Below are positions 12,765-25,100 of a stretch of 64,000 bases of DNA, piece by piece. The notes under the pieces were generated by a model that was not told the origin of the DNA, searched no databases, and saw nothing but the letters and a program-made list of their open reading frames with translations. Source of the DNA: Marasmius tenuissimus (lineage: Eukaryota > Basidiomycota > Agaricomycetes > Agaricales > Marasmiaceae); contig JAQOTA010000058.1 of the NCBI GenBank assembly GCA_029532415.1, positions 930,001-994,000 on the forward strand. The letters run 5' to 3'. Position 1 is the first letter of the stretch, and each line of letters starts with the position of its first letter. A program made the position numbers and the translations under genes.

Positions 12765-13402
12765 AGTGCGTTAAGCTCGAGCTCTGCCGTGGCAATGAGA
12801 GTGAAGGAATAAAAATGGTAAGCTAGAAAGGGGAGAGCGGCCGTATTGACGTGCCTCGGTCCGCCTTACCACGTCATCCAGCGTACTTGGCGAGCTCACT
12901 CTGAACGTAACCTTCACACTCAATGAGAACGTAGCACTTCGAGGACGTGCTATGCTTTCCAAACGTCGAACCAAGGGATCGCGTCAAGTTTGATGCTCAA
13001 GTATCAAATGTCATAGCAGACTTGATTCTCGAATAGAATCTTCATTCCAGCGTGAACCTGAAAGAAACACGCTTGTCTAACGAAACAGCGATACAGTTAT
13101 AGAAGCTCCAATCAAGAGCCTCTACTCGAGACGTATACTTTCAATACGCATGCTGGCATGCTTTGAAGATGACCATACGCCGCGTAGCCGACATGAGCCT
13201 TGAGGCGAGTCGGGATCCCGAGGATACTTTCCTTATTTGGATTGTGAAAAACTTCTGATCATCCCTCCGCAACCCGTGACTCCATCCAACTCCCGAAATT
13301 CTGAATCCCAATCTGATTTCTCTCCTCCTTCCGTCTGCGCGAGGGCTGTCGCGCGTCTTTTGCCGCAAACGAATACTGCCCTCCTCTGCTGTGCTCAGGA
13401 AA
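12765..13402. promoter_or_regulatory. divergent intergenic region, SEC16 / TRM1
   Basis: This is 638 bp between two divergent start codons. Pyrimidine-rich tracts lie just upstream of the TRM1 start, as is usual for fungal 5' UTRs. No additional gene, TATA box or repeat could be supported. Confidence 0.5.
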
Positions 13403-15760
13403 ATGTCGTCAGACGCTAACATGTCCGTCCCCGAGGGCTTCAAGCTTTACACCGAAAATAATTCTCATATTCTACTTTCATCTAATGAGGCCTTCCTGAA
13501 CCCAGTGCAAGAATTCAATCGGGATTTGAGCGTCGCGTGCATAAACGTTTGGAGTGATGAGCTCAACAAGGGAATGGAAGCCCGATGGAGGAAGGGTCAG
13601 GAGAGAAAGGCTGCGAGGCCAAAAGAGTCAGACGGAGGTGAGCCCGCGCAGAAGCGGCAAAAAGGTATGCTGTCTTCACTATTCTTCGTTTTGGCTGTCT
13701 CTTTGACGGGTTTATCAAGTGCAGAACGAATTTCATTCAAGTTCGACTGAAACTGCCCCAGAAAACACGAAGGAACCAGAAGTTGCGGAGGGCGTCGAAA
13801 CCCCAGCTCAAGAACCGACCAAAAGCCACCGACCCTCATACAGCCCTTATCGTGGCGTCATTCTGGAAGCTCTCTCCGCTACTGGTCTCAGGTCGATTCG
13901 ATATGCAAAGGAAATACCTCTTGTCAAGTATACACGTTCCCTTTTCAGATATGCCAACTCTCTTATACCGTTTCAGATACGTGATAGCTAACGACCTCTC
14001 GTCTGCCGCCACTGCTGCAATGAAGAGAAACATCGAGTTCAATGGGCTCTCGCCAGAAACCCCTTCGGAAGCGGCTGACGAGGTGAAGAAAAGCAAGTCT
14101 TACGGGAAGATCAGGGTTAACGAGGGTGATGCATGGTGAGATTCTCGTGTTTGATACTGTCTAGCACGCGCTCAATACCCATTACAAGCACCCTCATGTA
14201 CAACCATCGACTGGAGCGCGATCGGGTGGATGTCGTTGACCTTGATCCCTATGGAACGGCGGCACCTTTCATCGACGCAGCGGTGCAGTGCGTAAAGGAT
14301 GGAGGTTTGTCTTTTCAAGTATCCTAAAAATCAGCTACCGAACCAATTCACTCCAGGTTTACTCTGCGTGACTTGCACTGATTTGTCCGTCCTCGCCACC
14401 AATAACTATCCTGAGAAATGGTCGGTCGAAGCGTAACATTTCCATGGAATGGTTGCACGAAATTGACAATTAGTCCCGCAGCCTTTCCAATTACGGAGGT
14501 GTGCCGGTGAAAGCAGAATATTGTCATGAGGCGGTAGGCAGCGCCTTCACCGTTGTTTTTGGTACGCGATTAACAACATTTTCAGGCACTTCGTCTCGTG
14601 CTTCATACGGTTTCAACCTCAGCGTCAAGATACGGTCGCTACATTGAGCCCCTGCTATCCCTGTCGATCGATTTCTATGTCCGACTGTTCATAAGAGTGA
14701 ACACCTCGCCCATACAAGTGAAGAGGGCCTTGACGTACGTTCACTCACCCCCATCATTGAAATCCTTGAACGAGACCCGTGTTTCAGCAAGACCTCAACT
14801 TACTATATCTGCACTTCCTGCCAATCCTTCTACGAACAACCACTCGGTAGAGTGGTTGAGAAGAAGAATGAATCGAGCGGCAACGTCAATTATATTTTCA
14901 AAACCCAGCCGGGACCTACGGTCGAAGGCAAGTGTCCCGAATGTGAATCTGTCCTTCACGTGAGTCGGTGCTTGATCTTTCTGTCTTGCGGGTGTCTGAG
15001 CGCAAAGGCAAAAAGGTTGCTGGCCCCATGTGGTCGGGAAACCTTCACGACACAGAGTTCGTCTCGAAGGTTCTGGAGCATGCGGAGAACAAAGCGAGCC
15101 AGTATGGAACTGCCGCTCGGATGAAGGGGATGCTCACGGTGGCGAAAGAGGTGAGAATGTCTGGGCCTTCACAGCGAGGACATACGTTTGCTTATTCTGC
15201 CTCACAGGAACTGCACGCACCATTCTACTTCACCCCCAGCAGAGTGGCGAGCTTCTTCCACTGTCAAACACCCTCTCTGGATGACACTGCGTGAGATTGC
15301 CTCTGTAGCCTCATTCTTGTCATCGTTTGACTGACTACTTCGCTTGACCAAGTTCTGCACTCCTACACGCCGGCCATAAGGTCTCCCGATCTCATGCATG
15401 TGCAGGTTCCCTCAAAACTAGCGCCACCCGGGCGGAGCTACATGATATTTACCGCTCATGGGTTAAAAAGCATCCAATCAACACTAAAAATGTTTCGGAG
15501 AGGTCTCCGGCGCACAGGTTACTCGCTAAGGAACCAAAGTGGGCTTTCCCCTTTTCCCCTACTCTTATATTCGCAGTTCTGAACCCCCGAACGCTTGATA
15601 TAGATCGGAAGCCAACTTCAAGCACCATCCCGATTCTGTGACGGCTTCCGCGAACGTAAAACTGGTTCGGTATCAGGAGACCCCCAAAGGATGGGGTCCG
15701 GGAACACGAGCTGTGGCTGGCACGAATAACTCGGGCAAGAGAAAACGAAATGATGAGTAG
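13403..15760 (+). CDS. TRM1: tRNA (guanine26-N2)-dimethyltransferase Trm1
   Basis: This enzyme makes m2,2G at position 26 of nuclear and mitochondrial tRNAs using SAM. Exons: 13403-13664, 13720-13927, 13977-14135, 14189-14304, 14357-14420, 14482-14533, 14586-14734, 14788-14959, 15016-15150, 15208-15290, 15353-15538, 15604-15760; 580 residues. Family markers include [15 protein letters not shown] near the N-terminus, the SAM-binding [34 protein letters not shown] and [20 protein letters not shown] Cys4 zinc site (CTSC, then CPEC) and [10 protein letters not shown] come near the C-terminus, which ends in a basic KRKRNDE tail. The ATG at 13403 is chosen for its context; one at 13421 is also possible. 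The last intron (65 nt) is needed to restore the ANFK reading frame. Confidence 0.94.
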
Positions 15761-16267
15761 GCAACTTGTGGATAGATGGAGATATTGAGACTTTCGGGGA
15801 TCGTCGCCCCGCGAGTGATAAGTGCTGTAGTGCGCCCGTGTTGCTGGATGGGCGCCCGGCAATATCGGCCTTATTACTTCAATCTCTAGCTATAAGTTCG
15901 CGCTCAAGTACTTGGACTAGTTTGTCTGAAAATTTTGTTTTCAACGTTGAAAACTAGGACCCAAAAGGAAGTTAGCCATAGGTATGGTACGACGTAGTCC
16001 CGACGAGAATGCAGTGCGATGTACATGTATGAGGAGGTGTGGGAGGCATGCTGTTGAACAAATGTGACACGGACAAGATAGGTAAAGGTAAGATATGAAA
16101 GGAGTGGTTGGTCATACATTGATTCCGTGCACAAGAAAGTCTAGTACAAGGGACAAATACTGGATATAGATAGATAGATAGGTATGAGCGCGTGAAGAGC
16201 GCAGATGGCAATGAAAGCAAGAAGTGGAAGCTGGGACAACAGGGGAAGGAATGAGGATGGGTGCTAA
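15761..16267. other. convergent intergenic region TRM1 / STE11
   Basis: This is 507 bp of 3' flanks. It contains a short TAGA tetranucleotide tract at 16167-16181 and no supported gene. Confidence 0.5.
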
Positions 16268-19200
16268 CTACTTGGACTTTTTGGTGAAGACGAAGGGGTG
16301 CTGCAGAAGTTCTGCAGCGGACGGACGTGCTGTGTGATCAAGATCAAATGTGCGGTTGAGGAAGTCTTGAGCTTCTGCAGATATGTCAGAGGGGATTGTA
16401 GGTTTAGCAGAGGAACCAATCTGGAATGTTTTAGTACTCCCGTCCGCGCTATATATGACATCGACGCTCACCTTGAAGATAGCTTGCATTTGACTTAATT
16501 GGGCCCATGGGTGCTCTCCCGTAAGCATTTCCACCACTAGGCAACCGACACTCCATATATCCGCTTTTTCGGTATGTGTTGTTTGCTTAACGACCTCGGG
16601 CGCCATCCAGAACACGGAGCCCTGCAGCGACGGTCGGTGTGTACGATTTCCGGTCAATGCCTGCATGTCCACCTTTTTGGAAATACCAAAGTCGGAGATC
16701 TTGACACCACCCTTGTTATCGACAAGGATATTTGCCCCCTTGATATCCCGATGGATAATTCCTCGTTCGTGGAGGTAGCTAAGACCTTGGAGGATCTGAC
16801 GGACGAAGTTCTTGACAAGGGTCTCCTCAAATGCACCGTAATTGCGCAAAAGAGCGGTGACCGAACCACCAGGAACGTACTCCAGGAAGATGTTCAAGCA
16901 TTCATCCTCCAGAGAAGAATCTGGAAGGCGAATAAGTCTTGTGGATCAGGTGTCATGGTTATGGACTTACACAAGTATTGCACAATATTGTCATGTTGCA
17001 TTTCTTGAAGGAGTTCGATCTCGTGTTCCAAAGCGCTCAGCATGCTCCTCTTGCGCTCATTATTTGCTGAAGAGCCGGTCGGCAGCTCGACTTGCTTGAC
17101 TGCCATGAGTGTTCCAGTAGCAGCGTCCATTCCCAAAAACACTTGACCGAAGGATCCTGACCCGATAAGAGCTCCTTTGATCCACTTATTCGCAGCTTTT
17201 CGGAGAGATTGTCAGCTTTTGTCAAAATAAAAAGAATATTGATTAACAACTCACTTCTTTTCGGAATACCTTCAGCATCTGACTCTGCATCATCCGTTTC
17301 TTCCTCTTCTTCCTCTTCCTCTTCAAGTTCGTCTGCTTCAAACTCTTCATCTCCCGCTTTCTCAGCCTCGTCCATTGGTGTATCAGGAACGTTTTGACCG
17401 CTACCCATTTCCTTTCCGCCCTCTTCTCCATCGACTTCTTCCCAATCCTCTCCATCGACATCCGACGTGCCTTCGTTCACTTTTACCGAGAGCGCGATAC
17501 TGTCTCGCTTCTTAATCTCCTTCTCCACAGCCCGGTTCTCTACTTCTTTAGTGATCTCATCCATGGTGACCAGACTTGCAGTATCCGAACCCTTGTCGCG
17601 TTTCGACCTCAGTTCGGTCATGTAAGACATTCGTTTGGAGAACCTCGAAGCATTAGACGACGCGCGCGAAATCCGATGCGAACCAGGCGTCGCAGCACTT
17701 TCCATAGACATAGACTCCGATAGTGACTCTGTCGGAAAGGGAATTGGAGGAAGAAGTTGTGGTTGCACTCTGCCTGTCGAAGAGGACGGTTGAGGGTCGT
17801 GGCCGTGGTCTTCATCGCCAGAAAGCTCGACTGAGCGTCCGTCATCCGTAGACAATGACATTCTGGGTATACCATCCTCCGGAGAGGGAGTGGAGAGGTC
17901 ACTGCCGCCGTTGACGTTTGTGTTGATTGCCGCAGGTTTCTCGGGTAGAGGTGGTGCGACAGACGAGAAGGAGGTACGAGTAGGTGAAACGCCGGATAAC
18001 CTTCTGCCAGAGCCTTGAGTGCTACTGCTAAATCTAGACGGCAATGGGGGATTGTTGATGAACGACGCCATACTCTCGCGTCTGGACGAGCGGAACATCA
18101 TACTGTTTCGCGCAGTACGCTCCAAGACTTTCTTCTCTGTGTTGGGGAAGTACTCTTGCAGATGATTGGTGATAAGCTCGCTGGGCGGTCGCTGTCCGAA
18201 GAAATTGCGTAACTTTGAAGGACGTTTGGCGGGAGGAACGGGAGATCTTGCTGGTGGGCTCAAAACGGCAGTAGGAATGGGGAAAGTTGGTGAGGGTGGT
18301 TCAAGGGCATGCTCTGGATCGCGCACTCCAAGTCCGCTGAGAATGCTGACAGACGAGGCGCGCTTTGTGTTGAAACTCCTTCCGTTCGGTGAAGAAGGTT
18401 CATGTCGTCTGGAGCGCACAATTCGTCGTAATACCAGAGGTCGCTCACGCGTAGGATGGTCGGCTGGGGCATGGCAAATGGTCAAGAGTTCTGCTTCAGA
18501 CAATGGATCATCTGGCGGTAGATTTCGTCAGCAAATGCGGCAGAATGGAACAGGCTGGATACGTACTTGCACCCTCGTCCAAATATACACCCCATCCATC
18601 GACACTAAGACCGCCGTCTTCGGTAGTAACGTGGTCCATGGTACCATCTACGTCGGTACTTCGGTTTCCGCCTTTGCCAAACTTTTTGAGAACCTTCTCA
18701 ATGATCTCTACACCTCCGACACAACTATCGACATCAATGGTATAAATGTGCCCTTCTTCAGGCAATGTAAATTTGCAGAGTTTGCGTCGTAAGTCATCAA
18801 GGGATGGCGCGGTATTGTGTGTAGGAACGGAATGGTTGAATGGCCCGCGGCCAACTGAATACGCATGGGAGGGAGCAGAGGGAGTGACGGGAGTGGAAGC
18901 GCCGCCGAATTGCTCTTGTATGGGAGAAAGATTGGGTTGCTGAGGATTATTGGGATGAAGAGCTGCTGCATATGGATGCGAACCGGCAGCAGTAGGTGTC
19001 GACCGTTGCTTGGGAGTGGAGCCACCCGAGCCACTCCTCCCGTGACTATTGGTTGGGGTGGGTGTTAATGATGATCCTGAAGAGCTCTTTGACCGCGCAC
19101 CCGTGGGTGGCAATGGAGAGGTCGACCTTGCAGGGCCCGATGACGGCGGAACTTTCCCGCCACCTGGATTGCCAGGGCGCGGATCTGCAGGAAGATGGTA

Positions 19201-19992
19201 GTTTGACCACGGACTGGATGGTGTGAGAGCTTCACGATCACGATCGCGAGAAGAATTGTGAGGAGCTCTCGTTGGCTGCCGGTTGGATGGAGGTAATGGG
19301 GGTTGATAGCGCGGGAGTGGCGGTAGAGGAGGAAGATTCGTGCGTCCTGGATGAGTGCCTGATGATGATGAAGACACAGTACTAGTTGAATCTCCCGTAT
19401 TGGGTGTTGGCTGATTTGTAGGGTTGGGAAGAGGTCGAATAACGGGTGATTCCCGAGATATCGCTGGAAGATTGTCTTTGTTGTTTGCATGAAGAGTCAA
19501 AGGAGCTGGTCTGCCACCAGACCGTCGTGCCAAACGGCCTGTTGGGGACGTCGATGAAGGTGAAGGCTCCGACGACGGCGTCGATGGTGACGGTGACTTT
19601 GAAGCCTGGCATTTCTGACGGAGAATCTTGACTGCATTCAAAATTCTGAGGCGGTCACCGATAGTTGACACGCCCATTTCTTGGAGAGTGGTCTGATCCA
19701 ATTCGAGAAGAATATCCCCCCGGATATCGTTCTGGCGAAACGTGGTGGTGTGATTCGAGCACTTTATGTCTGTGAGCCATTTCGCAACATGAGAATCTGA
19801 CCATGTCCGTATGAAATCCCGATAGCCCATCCCACTGGGTGCCTCCAGCAGCATTGACGGTTGTGCCGTGGTTGGTGTCGATGGAAATGGAGAACTTTGT
19901 CCGCGAATTCCAGCTGGCATTCCGTAGAGAATCGATCGTGCTGAAGGGGTCGCTGGAGGTGAGTCCGCCGTGTTGACGGCGACGGTCAGCAT
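16268..19992 (-). CDS. STE11: MAPKKK of the Ste11 family (SAM + RA + kinase)
   Basis: This is a MAP kinase kinase kinase expected to act in mating, filamentation and osmotic signalling. Exons: 19992-18567, 18511-17255, 17195-16971, 16920-16472, 16420-16268; 1169 residues. The N-terminal SAM domain (about residues 55-125) contains [15 protein letters not shown] and [16 protein letters not shown]. After an S/P-rich linker, an RA-type domain starts at [18 protein letters not shown] (near 410). An acidic run precedes the kinase, whose glycine loop [13 protein letters not shown] lies near 900. Also present are AVKQVEL (ATP lysine), [17 protein letters not shown] and [11 protein letters not shown]. 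The kinase ends at HPFVF. The five exons join in phase and restore kinase motifs across junctions. A Byr2-like naming would be equally valid. Confidence 0.93.
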
Positions 19993-20172
19993 AGCGAGGA
20001 CCCGAAATTATAAGGAACAAACGTTGAGGAATGTTGAGGAAATCAGGATGACTGTCAGCCCAGAAAAGTTGTATGTATGATGGCTGACATAAGGACTTCC
20101 TTAGCAACGCCCTGACCCTAGCCCGGCTACTAGGCGCTACCCCAGTCCGCAACCGATTCTCTGTTTGAAACC
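19993..20172. promoter_or_regulatory. divergent promoter region STE11 / SYS1
   Basis: This is 180 bp between the two divergent ATGs. It must hold both core promoters. No clear TATA box is seen. Confidence 0.5.
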
Positions 20173-20984
20173 ATGCCACGGTCCGCCACACAATCTGTGG
20201 CAAACACGCGTTGGGACCCAACCCTACTCATTTCTCAGGCAAGCCGTCCACAGCCTCTCGGGATGAACGTCTGAAGTAACTCAATGCAGATAGTTTCCCT
20301 CCAAACATTACATTACCTGACCATATGTCTACTGGTCCCTCCCCTGCTCAAATTCTTCGCTGAACCCGTCTCGTTGTCCTATGAAGGAGGTGCCTCTAAT
20401 GTCGGAATGATTATGGACTGGCGTGAAATGGCTGGTAGACCTACCGTCCGTGGGATATATGACACGGAAAGATGGGGGTCCTGGAGCAGGGGCAAGATTG
20501 TCAAATTATCGTGGAAAGAGGACTTGCTGAGGATGAAAGTGGGAACTGAAGGGGCAGTAGATCCTAGGAGAGGATGGATAATCGCACTTGCTTGGTTAGC
20601 AGCATGCTGCGTCGAGTACGTGCTACTTTCCCCTCTTATTTGGTTAGTGACTGACTGGCTGGGTTTCACAGCCTAATCCCTCTCTATATTCTTGTACGGA
20701 GACCCCGTATGATATTGGACTTTTCCTTCACGCTTCTGTTCAATCATTTGGTCCTGACAACTTATTATTCGACATCCCTCCCGTCGTCATTGTTCTTCTA
20801 CCTTGTCACCCTCGCAGGCGCGGCCATAATGATTATTGTGGGCGAACAACTCTGTGTGAAACGAGAGATGCGGGAGGGGCTTAACGTTGTGGCAACTGAA
20901 CAACGTTCCGCCGACATACAGGAGGACGAGGAAACCGAAAACCTGGAGATGGGGGCCTTACTTCCTGGTTCTAGAAGAGATTAG
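20173..20984 (+). CDS. SYS1: Golgi membrane protein Sys1, with a GC-AG first intron
   Basis: This is an integral Golgi membrane protein that recruits Arl3/ARFRP1 to the trans-Golgi. Exons: 20173-20238, 20290-20615, 20672-20984; 234 residues. The family N-terminal signature W-D-P-x-L-L-I-S-Q-I-V-S-L-Q appears only when the exon ending ...LLISQ is joined to IVSLQTLHYLT. That intron starts GCAAGC and ends AG (20239-20289), a GC-AG intron. Four hydrophobic segments follow, and VGEQLCVKREMRE closes the membrane part. The tail is acidic. If the first intron were not used, translation could begin at the ATG at 20284, but the WDP motif would be lost. It is transcribed away from STE11. Confidence 0.92.
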
Positions 20985-22195
20985 AATCGTTCCGAGTCAA
21001 CTCTCTTTTGGTGGCAATGCCCAGGTCTCTCTATCGGGGTCCTTGAGATGTGTGCCCTGAATCAACCTGAATCAGGATGTATCTTTCGTTGCTACTCGCA
21101 TTGCCTTCAGTACATGATTCCCTTGCGGGTATGTAACGATCTGCATCCAAAGAACCCTTTTCTGACGAACATTCATCATCAGTTTGCCAATTCACCCGAA
21201 TCACTCAGACTCGGGACACTGATACCATTGGAACTCGAAACAACTAGGATCTGTATGAGGGGCTTCATCTTTGTATTGCCGGCTGGGCTACAATCATCAA
21301 CGGATGCTTCAGCTGTCAACCTTCATCGCTCGGAAACCCCGTCGTATACAATCATCGCCCATCTGACCATTTCTTTGCGGCTCCTTTATGCTTCCAGTCT
21401 CAATGACAGTCAAATATTCATGATCCGATATTAGTCTCGAAAGAAGCTCTTTCGTTTCTGCCTTTGGGCTGCGGTCGTTTCCGAATCTGAACCTTTTCTC
21501 ACCTCGGGTGCAGTGACCTAATGGGCTGATGGATGAACATGACAGTACTTGCACTTCCAAGCATCTCCTTCCACAACTCGATGATCCCAGCCGCGTTATA
21601 CATTCGATCTGGGAAACCAACAGGCTACGATCCGTGGCCTCCAAGGTTTGATTTTACCATCTTTGTTCTGTGATTTTGTATGTGAAACCCTCACGTTTCG
21701 CTATCGTCCCGAGTACGAGAGTTCCCGAGCACTGCAGTGGCTCATGGAGGCCTAGATTCGCGAATTCAGATGCTCATGTCGGCGTATATCTGTTCGGGGC
21801 CCGAGCTTTCTCCCCGTGACTGATTGATAGCCTTCAATCAGACTCGGGCTTCGGAGGTTTCTTCCGTTATGCCCTTGCAATAATTGCCTGCGCTCATAGT
21901 TGCTGGTCCGTGCAGGTAAATGAGGTGTAGTATGGGCCGTCCACACGTATCGCAACAGGAGCAGAATGACCATCATCCCCCAAGGGGCTTACATTTGACA
22001 TGAAAGTTCTCGGTTCGGAACTTTGAAAGCACACGAGTACGTCAAGACGACTTCGGACTTGACGGAGACTATAGTCGAAGGTGGTGGCTGTGTCTAAAGT
22101 TTGAAGTGGCGCAAATCCTGGTCTGCCGCTTTGCTAATCACTGTCAGCCCTTTCTTTGCGCTCTCTCTCTCTCTCTCCGTTTCCTTCACTCTCTA
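20985..22195. other. intergenic region and upstream region of the glucan synthase
   Basis: This is 1.2 kb without a gene I can support. Open frames of up to 128 codons (for example 21048-21434, plus) have no recognisable motif, hydrophobic pattern or splice context. Just before the glucan synthase ATG is a CT-dinucleotide tract (22161-22178), typical of pyrimidine-rich fungal promoters or 5' UTRs. Confidence 0.5.
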
Positions 22196-25100
22196 ATGTG
22201 GCCCAAGGCTGGTCTTGCATTGGCGGCTTGCTCGCTCTTGAGATTCTTTGCAGAAGCGTCTCCGTGGAGAGAAGACCTCGTTGATTACAACCTCAACGCC
22301 AACAAGGATGCTGCCAATCCCCTCGAGTATTCCACGGCATTTCGCAAAAACGCGACCTACACTCCTTCGCCTGAAAACTGGCGTTCTCTTCCAACTTATA
22401 CTCTTCTCATGGACAAGTTCGCAGATGGCGACCCGACAAACAACAATTTCTTTGGAAGCGTGTTTGAACACGACCATCGAGAAACACAGTTACGGTTTGG
22501 CGGTGATCTGAAAGGACTCGTCGCGAGACTCGACTACATACAATCCATGGGCATCAAGGTTATCTTTGTCTCTGGGACGCCATTCCTCAACATGTTGTGG
22601 CAGGCCGATAGTAGGCATTCTCTTCGATGGGTGACTATTTTGAACTCATGTCTTCCTTAAGGCTACTCTCCGCTGGACTTTACCGTTCTCGATCCGCATT
22701 GGGGAACCCTCGATGACTGGGAATGGGCGATTGGAGAAATACACGCTAGGGGGATGTACTTCATGGCGGACTTCACAGTTGGAACTATGGCCGATCTCAT
22801 AGGTTTTGAAGAGTGCGTATGCGGATGACGACGGAATCAGCTCACGCAGACTGAATATACCTGATGATAGGTTTCTCAAAGTCAGCACGCCCTTCGATCT
22901 CAACGAGCACCGCGCTGTCTGGAAGCACCCACAATACGCACCATGGAACTTCACCGAATACCGCGATTTCACGGTGCGTTCTCGGCTTTGTTATTCGCGT
23001 TTTGGTCCGTTTATACGCGATGTACAGATCAATAACGAGCGGAACACATCATGTCGCATGCCTCAGTTCTGGATTGACTCGGGCGTGCAGATCTCTGTCC
23101 AAACGAACGGCTGTATGGATTCTGACTTCGACCAGTTCGGAGATATTGAGGCTTTCGGTGTCCACCCTGACTGGCAACGGCAGTTGGGCAAGTTCGCCTC
23201 TGTTCAGGACCGTTTACGCGAATGGAAGCCCGATGTCATGGCGAAGTTGCAACATTTTGCGTGCATGGCGATCAAAGGCTTGGACATAGACGCCATTCGG
23301 ATTGACAAGGCCACTCAAGTCACTTTGGATGCTCTTGCGGCGTGGGCTACTGGCACTCGTGCTTGCGCCGCAGAGATAGGAAAGAAGAATTTCTACATTC
23401 CTGGCGAAGTTACGGGCGGAGACACATTCGGTTCTCTGTATATGTGAGTACCTCACCTTCAGCCTACAATGGACGTTGCTCAGACACATACACAGCGGAA
23501 GAGGTCGCACGCCGCTCATGCTACCTCCAGGATTTCTCGAGTCTGCAAATGTCACCAAGGACATGAACCAGTACTTCCTACGCGACTACCCGATGAGTGC
23601 TCTAGATGGCGTCGCATTCCACTACTCTATCTATCGCTCTATGACTCGTTTCCTCGGTATGGACGGAAACCTGCAAGTGGCATACGACGTCGATACCAAT
23701 TTCGTCACCGCATGGAATCAGATGTTCGTCGAGAACGACCTTATCAACTCTATGACGGGGAAGCTTGATCCTCGCCACATGTTCGGCACTAGCAACTTTG
23801 ACGTGTTTCGGTGGCCTTCGCTGGCTAATGGAATACAGAAGAGTGTTCTGGGGACGTTTATCACGACGTTGATGATGCCGGGGATACCTTTGGTAGGTCC
23901 GTGGCGATCTTTTTTTAGGTATATGCTAAATGGAACATGCGCAGTATTACTATGGGGAGGAGCAGAATATGTACCTCTTCGATACCGGGGCGAGTAACTA
24001 CCTATATGGGTGAGTAGCCGGACTTTTGTGGTGGACCACCGCTTACTTGCCTGCCCGACAGTCGCCAAGCCATGCCGGGGACTCTAGCATGGAAGAGACA
24101 CGGTTGTTACAAGCTCGGCTCCACGCAGTACTTCAACATGGCTCTCGACAAAGGCTTGCTGGGTTGCCACGACGACTGGAATGCGCTAGATCACTTCGAT
24201 CCGACAACAGACTCCAAGCGTCTATTCGCACAATTCAATCATCTACGAACGATCTACGGAGCACTTCAGGATGGTTGGAATCTCGTGCAGAGAGGAAACT
24301 GGACCTACCACTTCGAACGTCCAGGGTCCAACCGCACCGTGTCAGAGATGGGTTTGTGGTCGATTTCTCGATCAGGAATTCCCGGAGTGCAAACGCTGAA
24401 CGGCCGGTACAATGATCAAGTGTGGATGTTGTATACGAACGAGAACGCTACCAAGACTTGGAGCTATGATTGCAAAGGGCCGTTGTGGATATCGTCTCCC
24501 TTCCAGTCGGGTACCACAGTCCGGAACTTGTTCGCGCCTTACGAGACGTACACCCTCGAAGAGTCCATGTCTGCGTATTACAACGACGGAAAGGCACCTT
24601 GGTTTGGGTGTCTCAACTCAGTGTCGATGGATGCATTTGGCTTCAAGATGCTCGTCCCGATAGATCAGTGGACGCCCCCACCACCTGCGTTGACAAACTT
24701 CACGCCTGGACACGATGCGAGGATAGTCTCCGCTACAGCTCTCGGAGATGTCAACGTTTCGTTGGAGTTCAATACCGAGATGGACTGTGGCGGAGTGACC
24801 AACTCCGTTTCGTTCGAGATGGCCTCCTCTGGACACGGAAACGCACCCACAATAGCCAATGTCAACTGCGGGGCTGCTGAGAACTCGGATACCGGTGCTC
24901 GGGTGCAGGGGGTATCGGTAACTCGATGGGTATGGAATGCTACGTTGAGGAATTTCCCGGACGGCGTCCTTCGGATGTCGATCAATAACCCGCCTAATAA
25001 TGGCGGTGAGGAGAGTACAGGGGTATGTTTTATATGACCGACAGTCGTGACTCGAGCTGAATGGAACTTTTTAGGCCGTCGACCATTTGTTGCTGAGGAA

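Noticed and set aside
20284..20676. SYS1 as an unspliced start at the ATG at 20284
   Set aside because: The upstream in-frame exon supplies the conserved WDPxLLISQ motif, which strongly supports the GC-AG intron model.
21048..21434. 128-codon plus-strand ORF upstream of the glucan synthase
   Set aside because: No recognisable motif, no helix or membrane pattern, and no splice context; likely chance.
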